Of a stretch of DNA of 42,997 nucleotides, positions 15,118 to 21,897 are shown piece by piece (position 1 is the first letter of the stretch; the number at the start of each line of letters is the position of its first letter). The translations under genes and the position numbers were made by a program. The notes under the pieces are model-generated. The model was not told the origin of the DNA and ran no database searches. It saw only the letters and a list, made by a program, of their open reading frames with translations. Source of the DNA: JAWXVE01 sp044425575 (lineage in GTDB: Bacteria > Bacillota > Clostridia > Lachnospirales > Lachnospiraceae); the NCBI GenBank assembly GCA_044425575.1, contig JAWXVE010000010.1, positions 1 through 42,997 on the forward strand, in the 5' to 3' direction.

Positions 15118-16545
15118 TTACAAGTGAATTTTCTCATTTCCATGATTTTCTAAGTTTTGGGGTGGTATTTCTTCTCTTTCACTATCTATACGAATTTGCA
15201 AGAGATTATCAAAAACAACAGAAACCCTTTTTGTATAAGATATTGATTCCGTCATTTCTTCAATTTCAAAGCTAGCTCTGTATTTTCGAGCCAGTTCAAG
15301 AACAGTCATAAGACCAATGCCACTACCACCATCTTTTTTATGAGTGGTATAACGCTCTCTACCCAACTTTGATATGGTTTCCTTACAAAACTGTCTACCG
15401 TTGTCATAGACATCCAAATGATAGCAATTGTCTTCCACACCCAATAATAGTAGTACCTTTCGAACTTCCAATTCGGAATTTGCATTCAATGCGTTTTCGC
15501 CAATATCTGCAATTAGGGTACTCAAGTCACGTTTATTAATTATGTTGTCCGTCATATACCTGATATCGCCTATAATTGAAACCTCAAAACTACACTGGAC
15601 ACTCAGAGCTTTTTCAACCAAATAGTTAAGCATCATATCAATTGAAAACACCCCCGTTTTAGCGAGGAAACTTTCTTTCTGTTGGTAAGTAGTTAAAATC
15701 TCTGTTCGCTCTGTTACAAGTGTTTCAAGTTCCTCAAGTAAATGCTTGCAATGCTCATTTGCCATTTCAGTTTGAAGCTGACTAACTGTAAGCTTCAGTG
15801 CTGCAATTAATTTGTTATCTTTATGTATAATTTTTGAAAGTTGTTCTATTTCCATACTTTGTACTTTGACTTTTTCTTCTAAAATATTTTCGCTTCTATT
15901 TTGTGCACGTTGCATATAGTCGTTAGCAATATATTTGCGATACCATAAATATAGAATCATACCTGTAATTACAGTAAAGAAAATTATAACGGCAGGCATT
16001 ATTTTTGTGGCTTCATCAATATAAGCCATAGATGCAAGTAATAGAATCAACATCCCAAGAAAAACTCCAATATCTCCAGAAAAATGGCTCACAAAATTTG
16101 GGATGCCTCTTTGAAATCTCCGAACCTTAAAAAGGAGCACAGTCAATGTTACTTGTAGAATACCAACTAAAAGGCTAAAAGACATAGTTGATATAGGGGA
16201 ATAATCGGCCTTAAAAACCGGAATAATCGAAAGCAACGAAAGTGCAATTGCTGATAGAACACATAAAATATAACTAATACCAAAGGATAGAATGGATACA
16301 CGAAAATTTACCGTTGGTTCCGTTTTATAATGTATCATAGCAAAAACTTCCACGAGAAAGATCAGCACAAAAAGAGTCGTTAAGGGAATGCTTGTTCTAA
16401 CATAACTCACCAGCGGAGTGATAAAAATAGCGAAAGTCAATTGATACCAAACATCATGCTTTTTTGACTGCACATTGAGAATTTTTTGATAGGCATAAAG
16501 ACAACAAAAAAGAACAAAAAAGTATTTGGTTAGTGTTAATGCCAT
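15118..16545 (-). CDS. GHKL-type sensor histidine kinase
   Basis: This 475-aa kinase starts at the ATG at 16545, with GGGAGG seven bases before it; the frame to 16560 begins upstream of that site. The first ~190 residues contain about six hydrophobic segments. A coiled-coil linker leads to the likely phospho-acceptor motif IIHKDNK, a form typical of clostridial GHKL kinases. The ATPase domain has the N-box-like DIGENALNA and the G-box GGSGIGLMTV. It ends two bases from the polymerase LexA box. The gene for a Spo0A-like regulator lies upstream on the same strand, separated by 236 bases that contain a possible small peptide gene on the opposite strand. Confidence 0.85.
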   Translation of the reverse strand: MALTLTKYFFVLFCCLYAYQKILNVQSKKHDVWYQLTFAIFITPLVSYVRTSIPLTTLFVLIFLVEVFAMIHYKTEPTVNFRVSILSFGISYILCVLSAIALSLLSIIPVFKADYSPISTMSFSLLVGILQVTLTVLLFKVRRFQRGIPNFVSHFSGDIGVFLGMLILLLASMAYIDEATKIMPAVIIFFTVITGMILYLWYRKYIANDYMQRAQNRSENILEEKVKVQSMEIEQLSKIIHKDNKLIAALKLTVSQLQTEMANEHCKHLLEELETLVTERTEILTTYQQKESFLAKTGVFSIDMMLNYLVEKALSVQCSFEVSIIGDIRYMTDNIINKRDLSTLIADIGENALNANSELEVRKVLLLLGVEDNCYHLDVYDNGRQFCKETISKLGRERYTTHKKDGGSGIGLMTVLELARKYRASFEIEEMTESISYTKRVSVVFDNLLQIRIDSEREEIPPQNLENHGNEKIHL

Positions 16546-16633
16546 AGTCACGCCTCCCATCTTTATCTATATTCAAAAAGAAACAATTATCAACAAAAAG
16601 CTGAGCACAGTAACAAATTTCTTCTTTTCCTTT

Positions 16634-16660
16634 GAATTTATAGAATGAATTGATAAATTC
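16634..16660. promoter_or_regulatory. inverted repeat, candidate operator
   Basis: GAATTTAT (16634-16641) and ATAAATTC (16653-16660) form a perfect 8-bp dyad with an 11-base spacer. It lies just before the strong ribosome site of the possible plus-strand peptide gene and about 90 bases upstream of the kinase start. What binds it is unknown. Confidence 0.4.
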
Positions 16661-16678
16661 AGAAGGGAGGTGGAGATT

Positions 16679-16723
16679 GTGGCTGACTTTTGGAACTTGC
16701 TCATCCCATGGTGGCACATATAA
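16679..16723 (+). CDS. possible 14-residue Trp-rich peptide
   Basis: A plus-strand frame starts at a GTG at 16679, eight bases after AAGGGAGG, a near-perfect Shine-Dalgarno sequence (16663-16670). It encodes MADFWNLLIPWWHI and a TAA. Three Trp and an amphipathic or membrane-active composition are unusual. It lies between a kinase and its regulator, both on the other strand, with a dyad upstream and a stem-loop 20 bases downstream. No clear promoter is visible. It could be a signal peptide, a small toxin, or chance; the ribosome site is the main support. Confidence 0.35.
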   Translation: MADFWNLLIPWWHI

Positions 16724-16742
16724 ATATCATATAAGACAAGCG

Positions 16743-16773
16743 AATATGCAGCTGTACAGATAAACTGCATATT
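16743..16773. terminator. stem-loop between the regulator gene and the small ORF
   Basis: AATATGCAG (16743-16751) pairs perfectly with CTGCATATT (16765-16773), with a 13-base loop that itself contains CTGTACAG. It lies nine bases after the regulator stop on the minus strand and 20 bases after the small ORF on the plus strand, where TAGCCTGTTTT follows. It may end either transcript; the T runs are weak. Confidence 0.45.
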
Positions 16774-16781
16774 AGCCTGTT

Positions 16782-17567
16782 TTAATATTCAGCTTTAATC
16801 TTATTGGCATAATAACAAATAAACTCAGTGATTGTCGGACTTCCTTTGGCAGAATTAATCTTTGCTGTATAGTGGCAAAGCAAATCCTCAACATTACTTG
16901 TTTTCCATGCTCTATTAATGGCATTTTGCATAGCCCGCTCTACGCTAGATTCAGATTTTCCATACTTGCTGGCAATAGGAACACAAATATTTTGCATAGG
17001 CTCTTTCATCATAATTTGTATAGAATCCACCAAATACTTATAGCCAACTGCTTTGGGGCTCACCCCGACATAATTTAACTCTGCCATAATGTGTCGAATA
17101 ATTCTTCGATTATATTGTTCTTTCGTCTCAGTGGTGTTATTTTTAGTATCCGACACGCGGTTAGTATTCTTTATGACTGTTCGCATAATACGAAGAAATT
17201 CCAACACACCTGCAACAGAGTAGCCCTCTTGATGCTTAGACATGATGTAATCAGCACCTAAGCTACGAGCTGCTTCGTATGTAGCAGTGCTAGAATTATT
17301 TGTTGTAATCAAAATATAAGGCTTTCTCATTAGAGGCAACTGCTGTAGTTCATGCAATACATTCAACCCACTTCCACCTCCCTGATGCAATTCCAACTCC
17401 AATATAACGGCATCCAGCAGAGTTTCGGATATATATTCTAATGCTTTGTGAGAATTGTTTGTAACACCCACCAAAACCAGATCATCACAGTCGTCAATTT
17501 GTGTGATGAAGGATTCACAAACGGAAGGATCATCCTCCACTAATAACAATTCCATTTTGCTTTCCAT
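16782..17567 (-). CDS. Spo0A-like response regulator with altered receiver
   Basis: This 261-aa protein starts at the ATG at 17567, with GAGGGTGG before it; the TTG at 17585 is less likely. The N-terminal receiver retains the acidic pocket (LLLVEDDPS), a Thr in LITTNN and Lys111 in MSKH. At the phospho-acceptor position the motif reads VILELEL, so Glu57 replaces the expected Asp. The C-terminal ~110 residues resemble the Spo0A DNA-binding domain (SSVERAMQNAINRAW, ending SPTITEFICYYANKI). It is not the main Spo0A, whose receiver would be canonical. It is probably the partner of the GHKL kinase downstream. With Glu at the acceptor, it may act without phosphorylation or be locked in one state; this is inference. 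Confidence 0.82.
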   Translation of the reverse strand: MESKMELLLVEDDPSVCESFITQIDDCDDLVLVGVTNNSHKALEYISETLLDAVILELELHQGGGSGLNVLHELQQLPLMRKPYILITTNNSSTATYEAARSLGADYIMSKHQEGYSVAGVLEFLRIMRTVIKNTNRVSDTKNNTTETKEQYNRRIIRHIMAELNYVGVSPKAVGYKYLVDSIQIMMKEPMQNICVPIASKYGKSESSVERAMQNAINRAWKTSNVEDLLCHYTAKINSAKGSPTITEFICYYANKIKAEY

Positions 17568-17846
17568 ATCTAATACCACCCTCAAAACAATTATTTAAAT
17601 AGTATTTTATCACAATTACCAATGCAAAGCAATCTTAACCAACGAAAATATACCTCCGAGAACCAATATCTATCATTCAACTATGGTGATATAATTATTT
17701 CAAAATATTTAGAGACAAATGTAGAAACGTAATTATCATTGTAGGGTGGTCAGGAAATTACAAGCAAGTTTAATGGTCAAGTAGTAGAAATGGACTACAA
17801 CAATATTTTACACTCTTGGAGTCATTATTTTTATGGGGAGATAACA

Positions 17847-17969
17847 ATGTCAAATGATATTCAAAATTCAATTTCTTACTATCAGCACCTTATCGGTTGT
17901 AATGAGGAGGATCTCACACAACTTTATAGAGATGTAACCCGTCTTGAAGAGATGGCTTCGTATATTTGA
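17847..17969 (+). pseudogene. short helical N-terminal fragment, type VII-partner-like
   Basis: This 40-codon frame has GGGGAG before the ATG and encodes MSNDIQNSISYYQHLIG and then LTQLYRDVTRLEEMASYI before a TGA. The regular spacing of hydrophobics suggests a helical hairpin. It recalls the N-terminus of small DUF5082/YwqH-like partners of LXG toxins, but the match is by impression only. The TGA overlaps the TTG of the next frame, and joining MASY to KEIMTADPSA by a one-base shift would give one continuous protein, so this is probably the broken start of the 17966 gene. The frame is also open upstream to 17749, with an in-frame ATG at 17790. Confidence 0.4.
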
Positions 17970-19024
17970 AAGAAATAATGACCGCTGATCCATCTGCGAT
18001 TCCAGAAGAGTTATATGCTGCATTAATATGTTCCTTTAACGATATGAATTTAGAGCAAAAGGAAAAGTTTATAGAATGTGCATATGTGTTGGGCGGCTTT
18101 TACTGCTCCACTTCACCAAACAGTATTGGTAGCGGAAAATACAAATATCAAATTAGCGATGTTTTTTCAGCAACAGTTACTGCTTATGCAGAATTTTTAA
18201 GCACTGAAGGGATGACATATGATTCCAACAACGCTTATATGAACCAGTTGATTGGCAATTATTCTTTAATGCAATCCGTACGTTTTCAAGGAAGCGAGCT
18301 TTATGTTTACGGCTTCTATTTTGCTGGAATAGAGACTATTCATCCAATTGATGTAACACTGACAGTAGGCTCAAAGGAGAATGATTATTTTGTTAAATAT
18401 AATGGTTCAGATTCACCATATAATAAATACGGCATGACTGATTATTCACACCATGATATAAGTACCTATGGTATGCGTTATGGAGATGGTATTGATAGCG
18501 TATTTGATAAACAAGTTATCGAACTGTCAGAATCATTGAGGGTTGATATAAATCAAGAAAACTTCGAAAATGTCATAAGCGGTGTTTCAGATATTCTACT
18601 TGGTTTTGTTGAAGTTGCACCTATTGTGTCTGTGGGAATGTCTACAAGTTCTATAATCATTGGTTGTACCACCACTTCAATTGAAGGCAATATAACAAAC
18701 AATACCGTTGACCAAATTCAAAATCTGCTTGAAGACGGCAATACATATAAGGCTCTTTCGGTTCATATCAGCTTTGGTATATGCGATGGAGTGTATCAAA
18801 TATATGCATATGGCACAGACAAAACCCACTTGGAGACATTGATATCAGTTTATACCCTGGATACTGAGAAAGAAGTCGGATTTACAGCTGATAACATAAT
18901 AGAAGCAATTCACTATGGTAACTTGGAAGATGTCCCAGGACTATCAGAGTTGGTTGATTGGTATATGGACGATGAAGGAGAGCAAAAAATGGCTACACAT
19001 CTTAATTTGGAGGAACAAAAATGA
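17966..19024 (+). CDS. large unknown protein, toxin-like, sharing a domain with lipoproteins
   Basis: This 352-aa frame opens at a TTG at 17966 with an alternative ATG four codons later; neither has a convincing ribosome site, so it may depend on the overlapping upstream fragment. Residues about 200-240 contain a hydrophobic stretch (VSDILLGFVEVAPIVSVGM). The last ~60 residues (LETLISVYTLD, ELVDWYMDD) are clearly related to the middle of the two following lipoproteins (LETIIYVYELD, ELIDWYQND). No enzymatic motif is visible. The stop overlaps the start of the next lipoprotein gene by 4 bases (ATGA), so they are coupled. I infer a toxin/effector or chimeric immunity protein within a polymorphic locus; its family is unknown. 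Confidence 0.55.
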   Translation: MKEIMTADPSAIPEELYAALICSFNDMNLEQKEKFIECAYVLGGFYCSTSPNSIGSGKYKYQISDVFSATVTAYAEFLSTEGMTYDSNNAYMNQLIGNYSLMQSVRFQGSELYVYGFYFAGIETIHPIDVTLTVGSKENDYFVKYNGSDSPYNKYGMTDYSHHDISTYGMRYGDGIDSVFDKQVIELSESLRVDINQENFENVISGVSDILLGFVEVAPIVSVGMSTSSIIIGCTTTSIEGNITNNTVDQIQNLLEDGNTYKALSVHISFGICDGVYQIYAYGTDKTHLETLISVYTLDTEKEVGFTADNIIEAIHYGNLEDVPGLSELVDWYMDDEGEQKMATHLNLEEQK

Positions 19025-19701
19025 GAAAGAGATTATATATTCTCCTTTGCACCTTGTGTGTATTGTCATTGTCTGCCTGTGATTCGTCAATTGTAGAACA
19101 GACTCAAAGCGAAAGTGAAATGGAGGAATATAGAATGACTTATGTAGAATCACTAGAAAAGATAAACGTTACTCTTGGCGAAAGCTTTATTAATGATGAA
19201 TATTATTCAGACATCCCGTTGATTACCACTAGAATTCAATTGCCAGATTCAGATCTCTATGTGGGAGTTGATAGACTTGAAACCATTATCTATGTTTATG
19301 AACTGGATAACGGTGAAACTTTAGGGCTGACAACTCAAGAAATCATTGATTTGTATTCCACACCAAATGAAGAAAACCAAGTTATATTTGAAGAACTGAT
19401 TGATTGGTATCAAAATGATCTTGGAAGTTCAAAAGTGTTCAGGTATACCGGCTTTTTCGTGGCTTGCTATCGTCAATATGATAATTCATCTGACATGCCA
19501 TTTGTCGAGAAAGAGTCGCGTCTGTATACTGCAACAGAACAATATGCTGTTGTGAAATGGGGAATTAAAAATATTGATGTCTCTTATATTAAGGAGACAA
19601 TGAATAATCCAGACTCTAGCACTATAGACCAGCTATACATTCAATATTTATATTTTTTGGGCCTTATCGATGCTTATGGACAACCAGTCAATAACAACTA
19701 A
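19021..19701 (+). CDS. lipoprotein, duplicated, copy 1
   Basis: This 226-aa protein has a signal peptide MRKRLYILLCTLCVLSLSAC with a canonical lipobox, so it should be anchored outside the membrane. GGAGGAACAAAA precedes the ATG, inside the end of the previous gene. The mature part shares the LETIIYVYELDNGETLG and ELIDWYQ segments with the C-terminus of the 17966 protein and is closely similar to the next lipoprotein over its whole length. The function is unknown. Coupling behind a toxin-like gene and duplication suit an immunity protein. Confidence 0.78.
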   Translation: MRKRLYILLCTLCVLSLSACDSSIVEQTQSESEMEEYRMTYVESLEKINVTLGESFINDEYYSDIPLITTRIQLPDSDLYVGVDRLETIIYVYELDNGETLGLTTQEIIDLYSTPNEENQVIFEELIDWYQNDLGSSKVFRYTGFFVACYRQYDNSSDMPFVEKESRLYTATEQYAVVKWGIKNIDVSYIKETMNNPDSSTIDQLYIQYLYFLGLIDAYGQPVNNN

Positions 19702-20494
19702 GAGGATAACATGATGCATATTTCAATAATTATATTGTCTCTTCCCATTCTTGGGAAATTCCTTTTTCAAATGAGAAAGAAAAAAATATTATATATTCTC
19801 CTTTGCACCTTGTTTGTATTGTCATTGTCTGCCTGTGATTCGCCAATTGTAGAACAGACTCAAAGCGAAAGTGAAATGGAGGAATATAGAATGACTTATG
19901 AAGAAACACTAGAAATGATGCACGTTATTATTAGCGAAAGCCTTATGAATGATGAAAAGACTTTAAACACCCCAAAAATTGCCAATAGAGTACAATTGCC
20001 AGATTCAGATCTCTATGTGGGAGTTGATAAACTTGAAACCGTCATCTATGTTTATGAAGTGGATAACGGTGAAACTTTAGGGCTGACACCTCAAGAAATC
20101 ATTGATTTGTATTCCACACCAAATGAAGAAAACCAAGTCATATTTGATGAACTGATTGATTGGTATCGAGATTACGGTGGGAGTTTGCAAGTGCTCAGGT
20201 ATCGAGGTTTTTTCTCGGCTTGCTATGGTCAATATGATAGTTCATCTGACATGCCATTTATTGATAAAGAGGCTGGTATGTATACTGCAACTGAAAGACA
20301 TGCTGTTGTAAAATGGGGACTTGAAAATATTGATGTCTCCTATATTGAGGAGACACTCAATAATACAGACCCTAGCACTATAGACCAGTTTTACATTCAA
20401 TATTTATATCATTTGGGCCTTATCGATGCTTATGGACAACCAGTCAATAACAACTAAGAGGATAACATGATGCATATTTCAATAATTATATTGT
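19656..20494. repeat. 83-bp direct repeats from tandem lipoprotein duplication
   Basis: The sequence 19656-19738 is identical to 20412-20494 (offset 756 bases) and covers the end of each lipoprotein gene and its downstream linker. Similarity continues into a stretch matching the 3' end of the FUSC-HAD gene (gaaattcctttttcaaa at both places). The duplicated unit is therefore one lipoprotein gene plus the end of its convergent neighbour. Confidence 0.8.
19711..20457 (+). CDS. lipoprotein, duplicated, copy 2, with added N-terminus
   Basis: This 248-aa frame is a tandem copy of the previous lipoprotein, most alike in the signal peptide and the central DSDLYVGVD and ELIDWYR segments. Its own MRKKKILYILL start, matching copy 1, has no ribosome site. 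Instead AGAGGATAAC lies before the ATG at 19711, adding about 20 hydrophobic residues (MMHISIIILSLPILGKFLF) ahead of the old signal peptide. The added segment comes from the linker between gene copies. The lipobox LSAC is kept. Whether the extension alters export is unknown; the internal start at about 19771 remains possible. Confidence 0.72.
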   Translation: MMHISIIILSLPILGKFLFQMRKKKILYILLCTLFVLSLSACDSPIVEQTQSESEMEEYRMTYEETLEMMHVIISESLMNDEKTLNTPKIANRVQLPDSDLYVGVDKLETVIYVYEVDNGETLGLTPQEIIDLYSTPNEENQVIFDELIDWYRDYGGSLQVLRYRGFFSACYGQYDSSSDMPFIDKEAGMYTATERHAVVKWGLENIDVSYIEETLNNTDPSTIDQFYIQYLYHLGLIDAYGQPVNNN

Positions 20495-20604
20495 TTCTAT
20501 TCTCTATTCTCTATTCTCTATTCTCTATTCCCGTTCTTGCGAAATTCCTTTTTCAAAGTTTGAATCGCATGGTGGTATTGGGAATCCTCCACTGGTACAT
20601 CTGA
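20467..20604 (+). CDS. possible small hydrophobic ORF over the 7-bp repeat
   Basis: A 45-codon plus-strand frame starts at the ATG at 20467, with the same AGAGGATAAC site used by lipoprotein copy 2. It encodes MMHISIIILFLFSILYSLFS and ends HWYI. It runs antisense to the 3' end of the FUSC-HAD gene and across five 7-bp repeats, so its frame would change with repeat number. It may be only the leftover of the duplication. Confidence 0.25.
   Translation: MMHISIIILFLFSILYSLFSIPVLAKFLFQSLNRMVVLGILHWYI
20496..20530. repeat. five perfect 7-bp tandem repeats (TCTATTC)
   Basis: Five uninterrupted copies of TCTATTC lie at the 3' end of the FUSC-HAD gene, whose stop codon (20518-20520) falls inside the array. 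The equivalent place in the duplicated linker (about 19737-19747) has almost none, so copy number has changed. Confidence 0.9.
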
Positions 20605-21807
20605 AAGAATGCCCCTCGTTCCCAATAATGTATTATTTGTAATATTCTTCACCTTACACAACTCTTGAATCATTTTCTTCTTATTTGCATCTCTATGATA
20701 GATTTTAAGGCAAATGTCATTGGGGTCTTGATCTGATTTTACCCGTTCCATGCGCACTTCCTTGGCAAATTCTTCTTTTTTCAATCTACGATACAACGTA
20801 GCAATTCTCTCTGGTGTTCCAATAGCCATCATATAAATGGGTTGTGCATCTGCATGCATCTGCCCTTGCATATAATTACAATAAGGTAATACACGGTGCT
20901 TCTTATAAATAGCTTCTTCAATATCTTGGTAAAACTTCGTATAATAGACAATAATCGTCTCTTGACACAAAGTCGTAATATAGCAGCAATGCTCTTCTTG
21001 TTCCATAATGTCTCTAATAGGACGAACTACATCCATAGAAATAGGTTCAATCTTAAGGAAATTCTTGTCCTTGCCATCAAAAAGTAACGCACCATCATAA
21101 CATACGATTGGCAGTTCAATGTCCAGTGGTTTGATTTTATCCATTGCTGATGATAGTGTGCGACTTGTGGCTATGGTAAATTGCATTCCATCTTCGATCA
21201 TTCGATTCACTTCAATGGATGCATACTTTGGAATTACGCCAGTTTCATCTAATAAAATTTCGTCTAATCCACTAACAAATAGCGTATCTTTATCGGTCTT
21301 TGTAGGAATATGAATGGCATCAATCACCAAGGCAACCACAACACCAATTAAGGTATCTACAATTCTACTAATCACGAATAGATAGGGATCCTCATCTCCG
21401 AGATGAGTAATTACAATACTAAGATAGACCACACAGGCAAAGTAAGATACATCTGCAAGCCTCACCCATATGGCACTTTTAATAACACATATAATCATAA
21501 GAGCAATTACAATATAATCCACATAATAACAGTAAGGTTCTGGCATTGGTACATATACTTTTAATAGGCAAAATAGCAATCCCCAGAAACCTCCTAGGAA
21601 CGTAGCGAGTACACGATTTTTACCAACTTTATATCCACTCTTTCGATTCTGTTGAATGGATTGGAGTGCAGCAATGGTGGCATAGAACGGGATGCCATTA
21701 ACCCCCCTAAGTAAATAAATCATTTGACATACAAAGACTGCAAGAGCAGACTTTAGAATACGTTGTCCAATCATTCCTTGTTTATATTTTTTCTTTGACT
21801 TGTTCAT
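20518..21807 (-). CDS. FUSC-like membrane protein fused to degenerate HAD domain
   Basis: This 429-aa protein starts at the ATG at 21807 (MNKSKKKYKQG), with AAAGGA some 12 bases upstream; a longer frame to 21870 would run into the dapL terminator. Residues about 15-165 contain four to six membrane segments of the FUSC/aromatic-acid-exporter type (FYATIAALQSIQQNRKSGY). Residues about 172-425 follow the Cof-type HAD fold. HAD motif I reads SGLDEILLD instead of DxDGT, so the nucleophile is Gly, and the last motif (LSDVPVEDSQ) lacks the GDxxND pattern. The HAD part is thus probably not a phosphatase and may be a ligand-binding module. The stop lies in a 7-bp repeat. Confidence 0.75.
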   Translation of the reverse strand: MNKSKKKYKQGMIGQRILKSALAVFVCQMIYLLRGVNGIPFYATIAALQSIQQNRKSGYKVGKNRVLATFLGGFWGLLFCLLKVYVPMPEPYCYYVDYIVIALMIICVIKSAIWVRLADVSYFACVVYLSIVITHLGDEDPYLFVISRIVDTLIGVVVALVIDAIHIPTKTDKDTLFVSGLDEILLDETGVIPKYASIEVNRMIEDGMQFTIATSRTLSSAMDKIKPLDIELPIVCYDGALLFDGKDKNFLKIEPISMDVVRPIRDIMEQEEHCCYITTLCQETIIVYYTKFYQDIEEAIYKKHRVLPYCNYMQGQMHADAQPIYMMAIGTPERIATLYRRLKKEEFAKEVRMERVKSDQDPNDICLKIYHRDANKKKMIQELCKVKNITNNTLLGTRGILSDVPVEDSQYHHAIQTLKKEFRKNGNRE

Positions 21808-21859
21808 GATTCTGTCCATTCCTTTTATCATACCTCTAGTCACGTTACGATAACACAAA

Positions 21860-21884
21860 GGTGCTAACACAATATGCTAGCACC
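21860..21884 (-). terminator. terminator of dapL
   Basis: GGTGCTA / TAGCACC with a longer imperfect inner stem lies 13 bases after the dapL stop and is followed on the minus strand by TTTGTGTT. Confidence 0.6.
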
Positions 21885-21897
21885 CTCTCTTCCTTAC

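Noticed and set aside
16454..16770. Two overlapping minus-strand frames (87 and 65 codons) before the kinase gene
   Set aside because: They overlap each other and the kinase start, lack ribosome sites, and are antisense to the better-supported small plus-strand frame.
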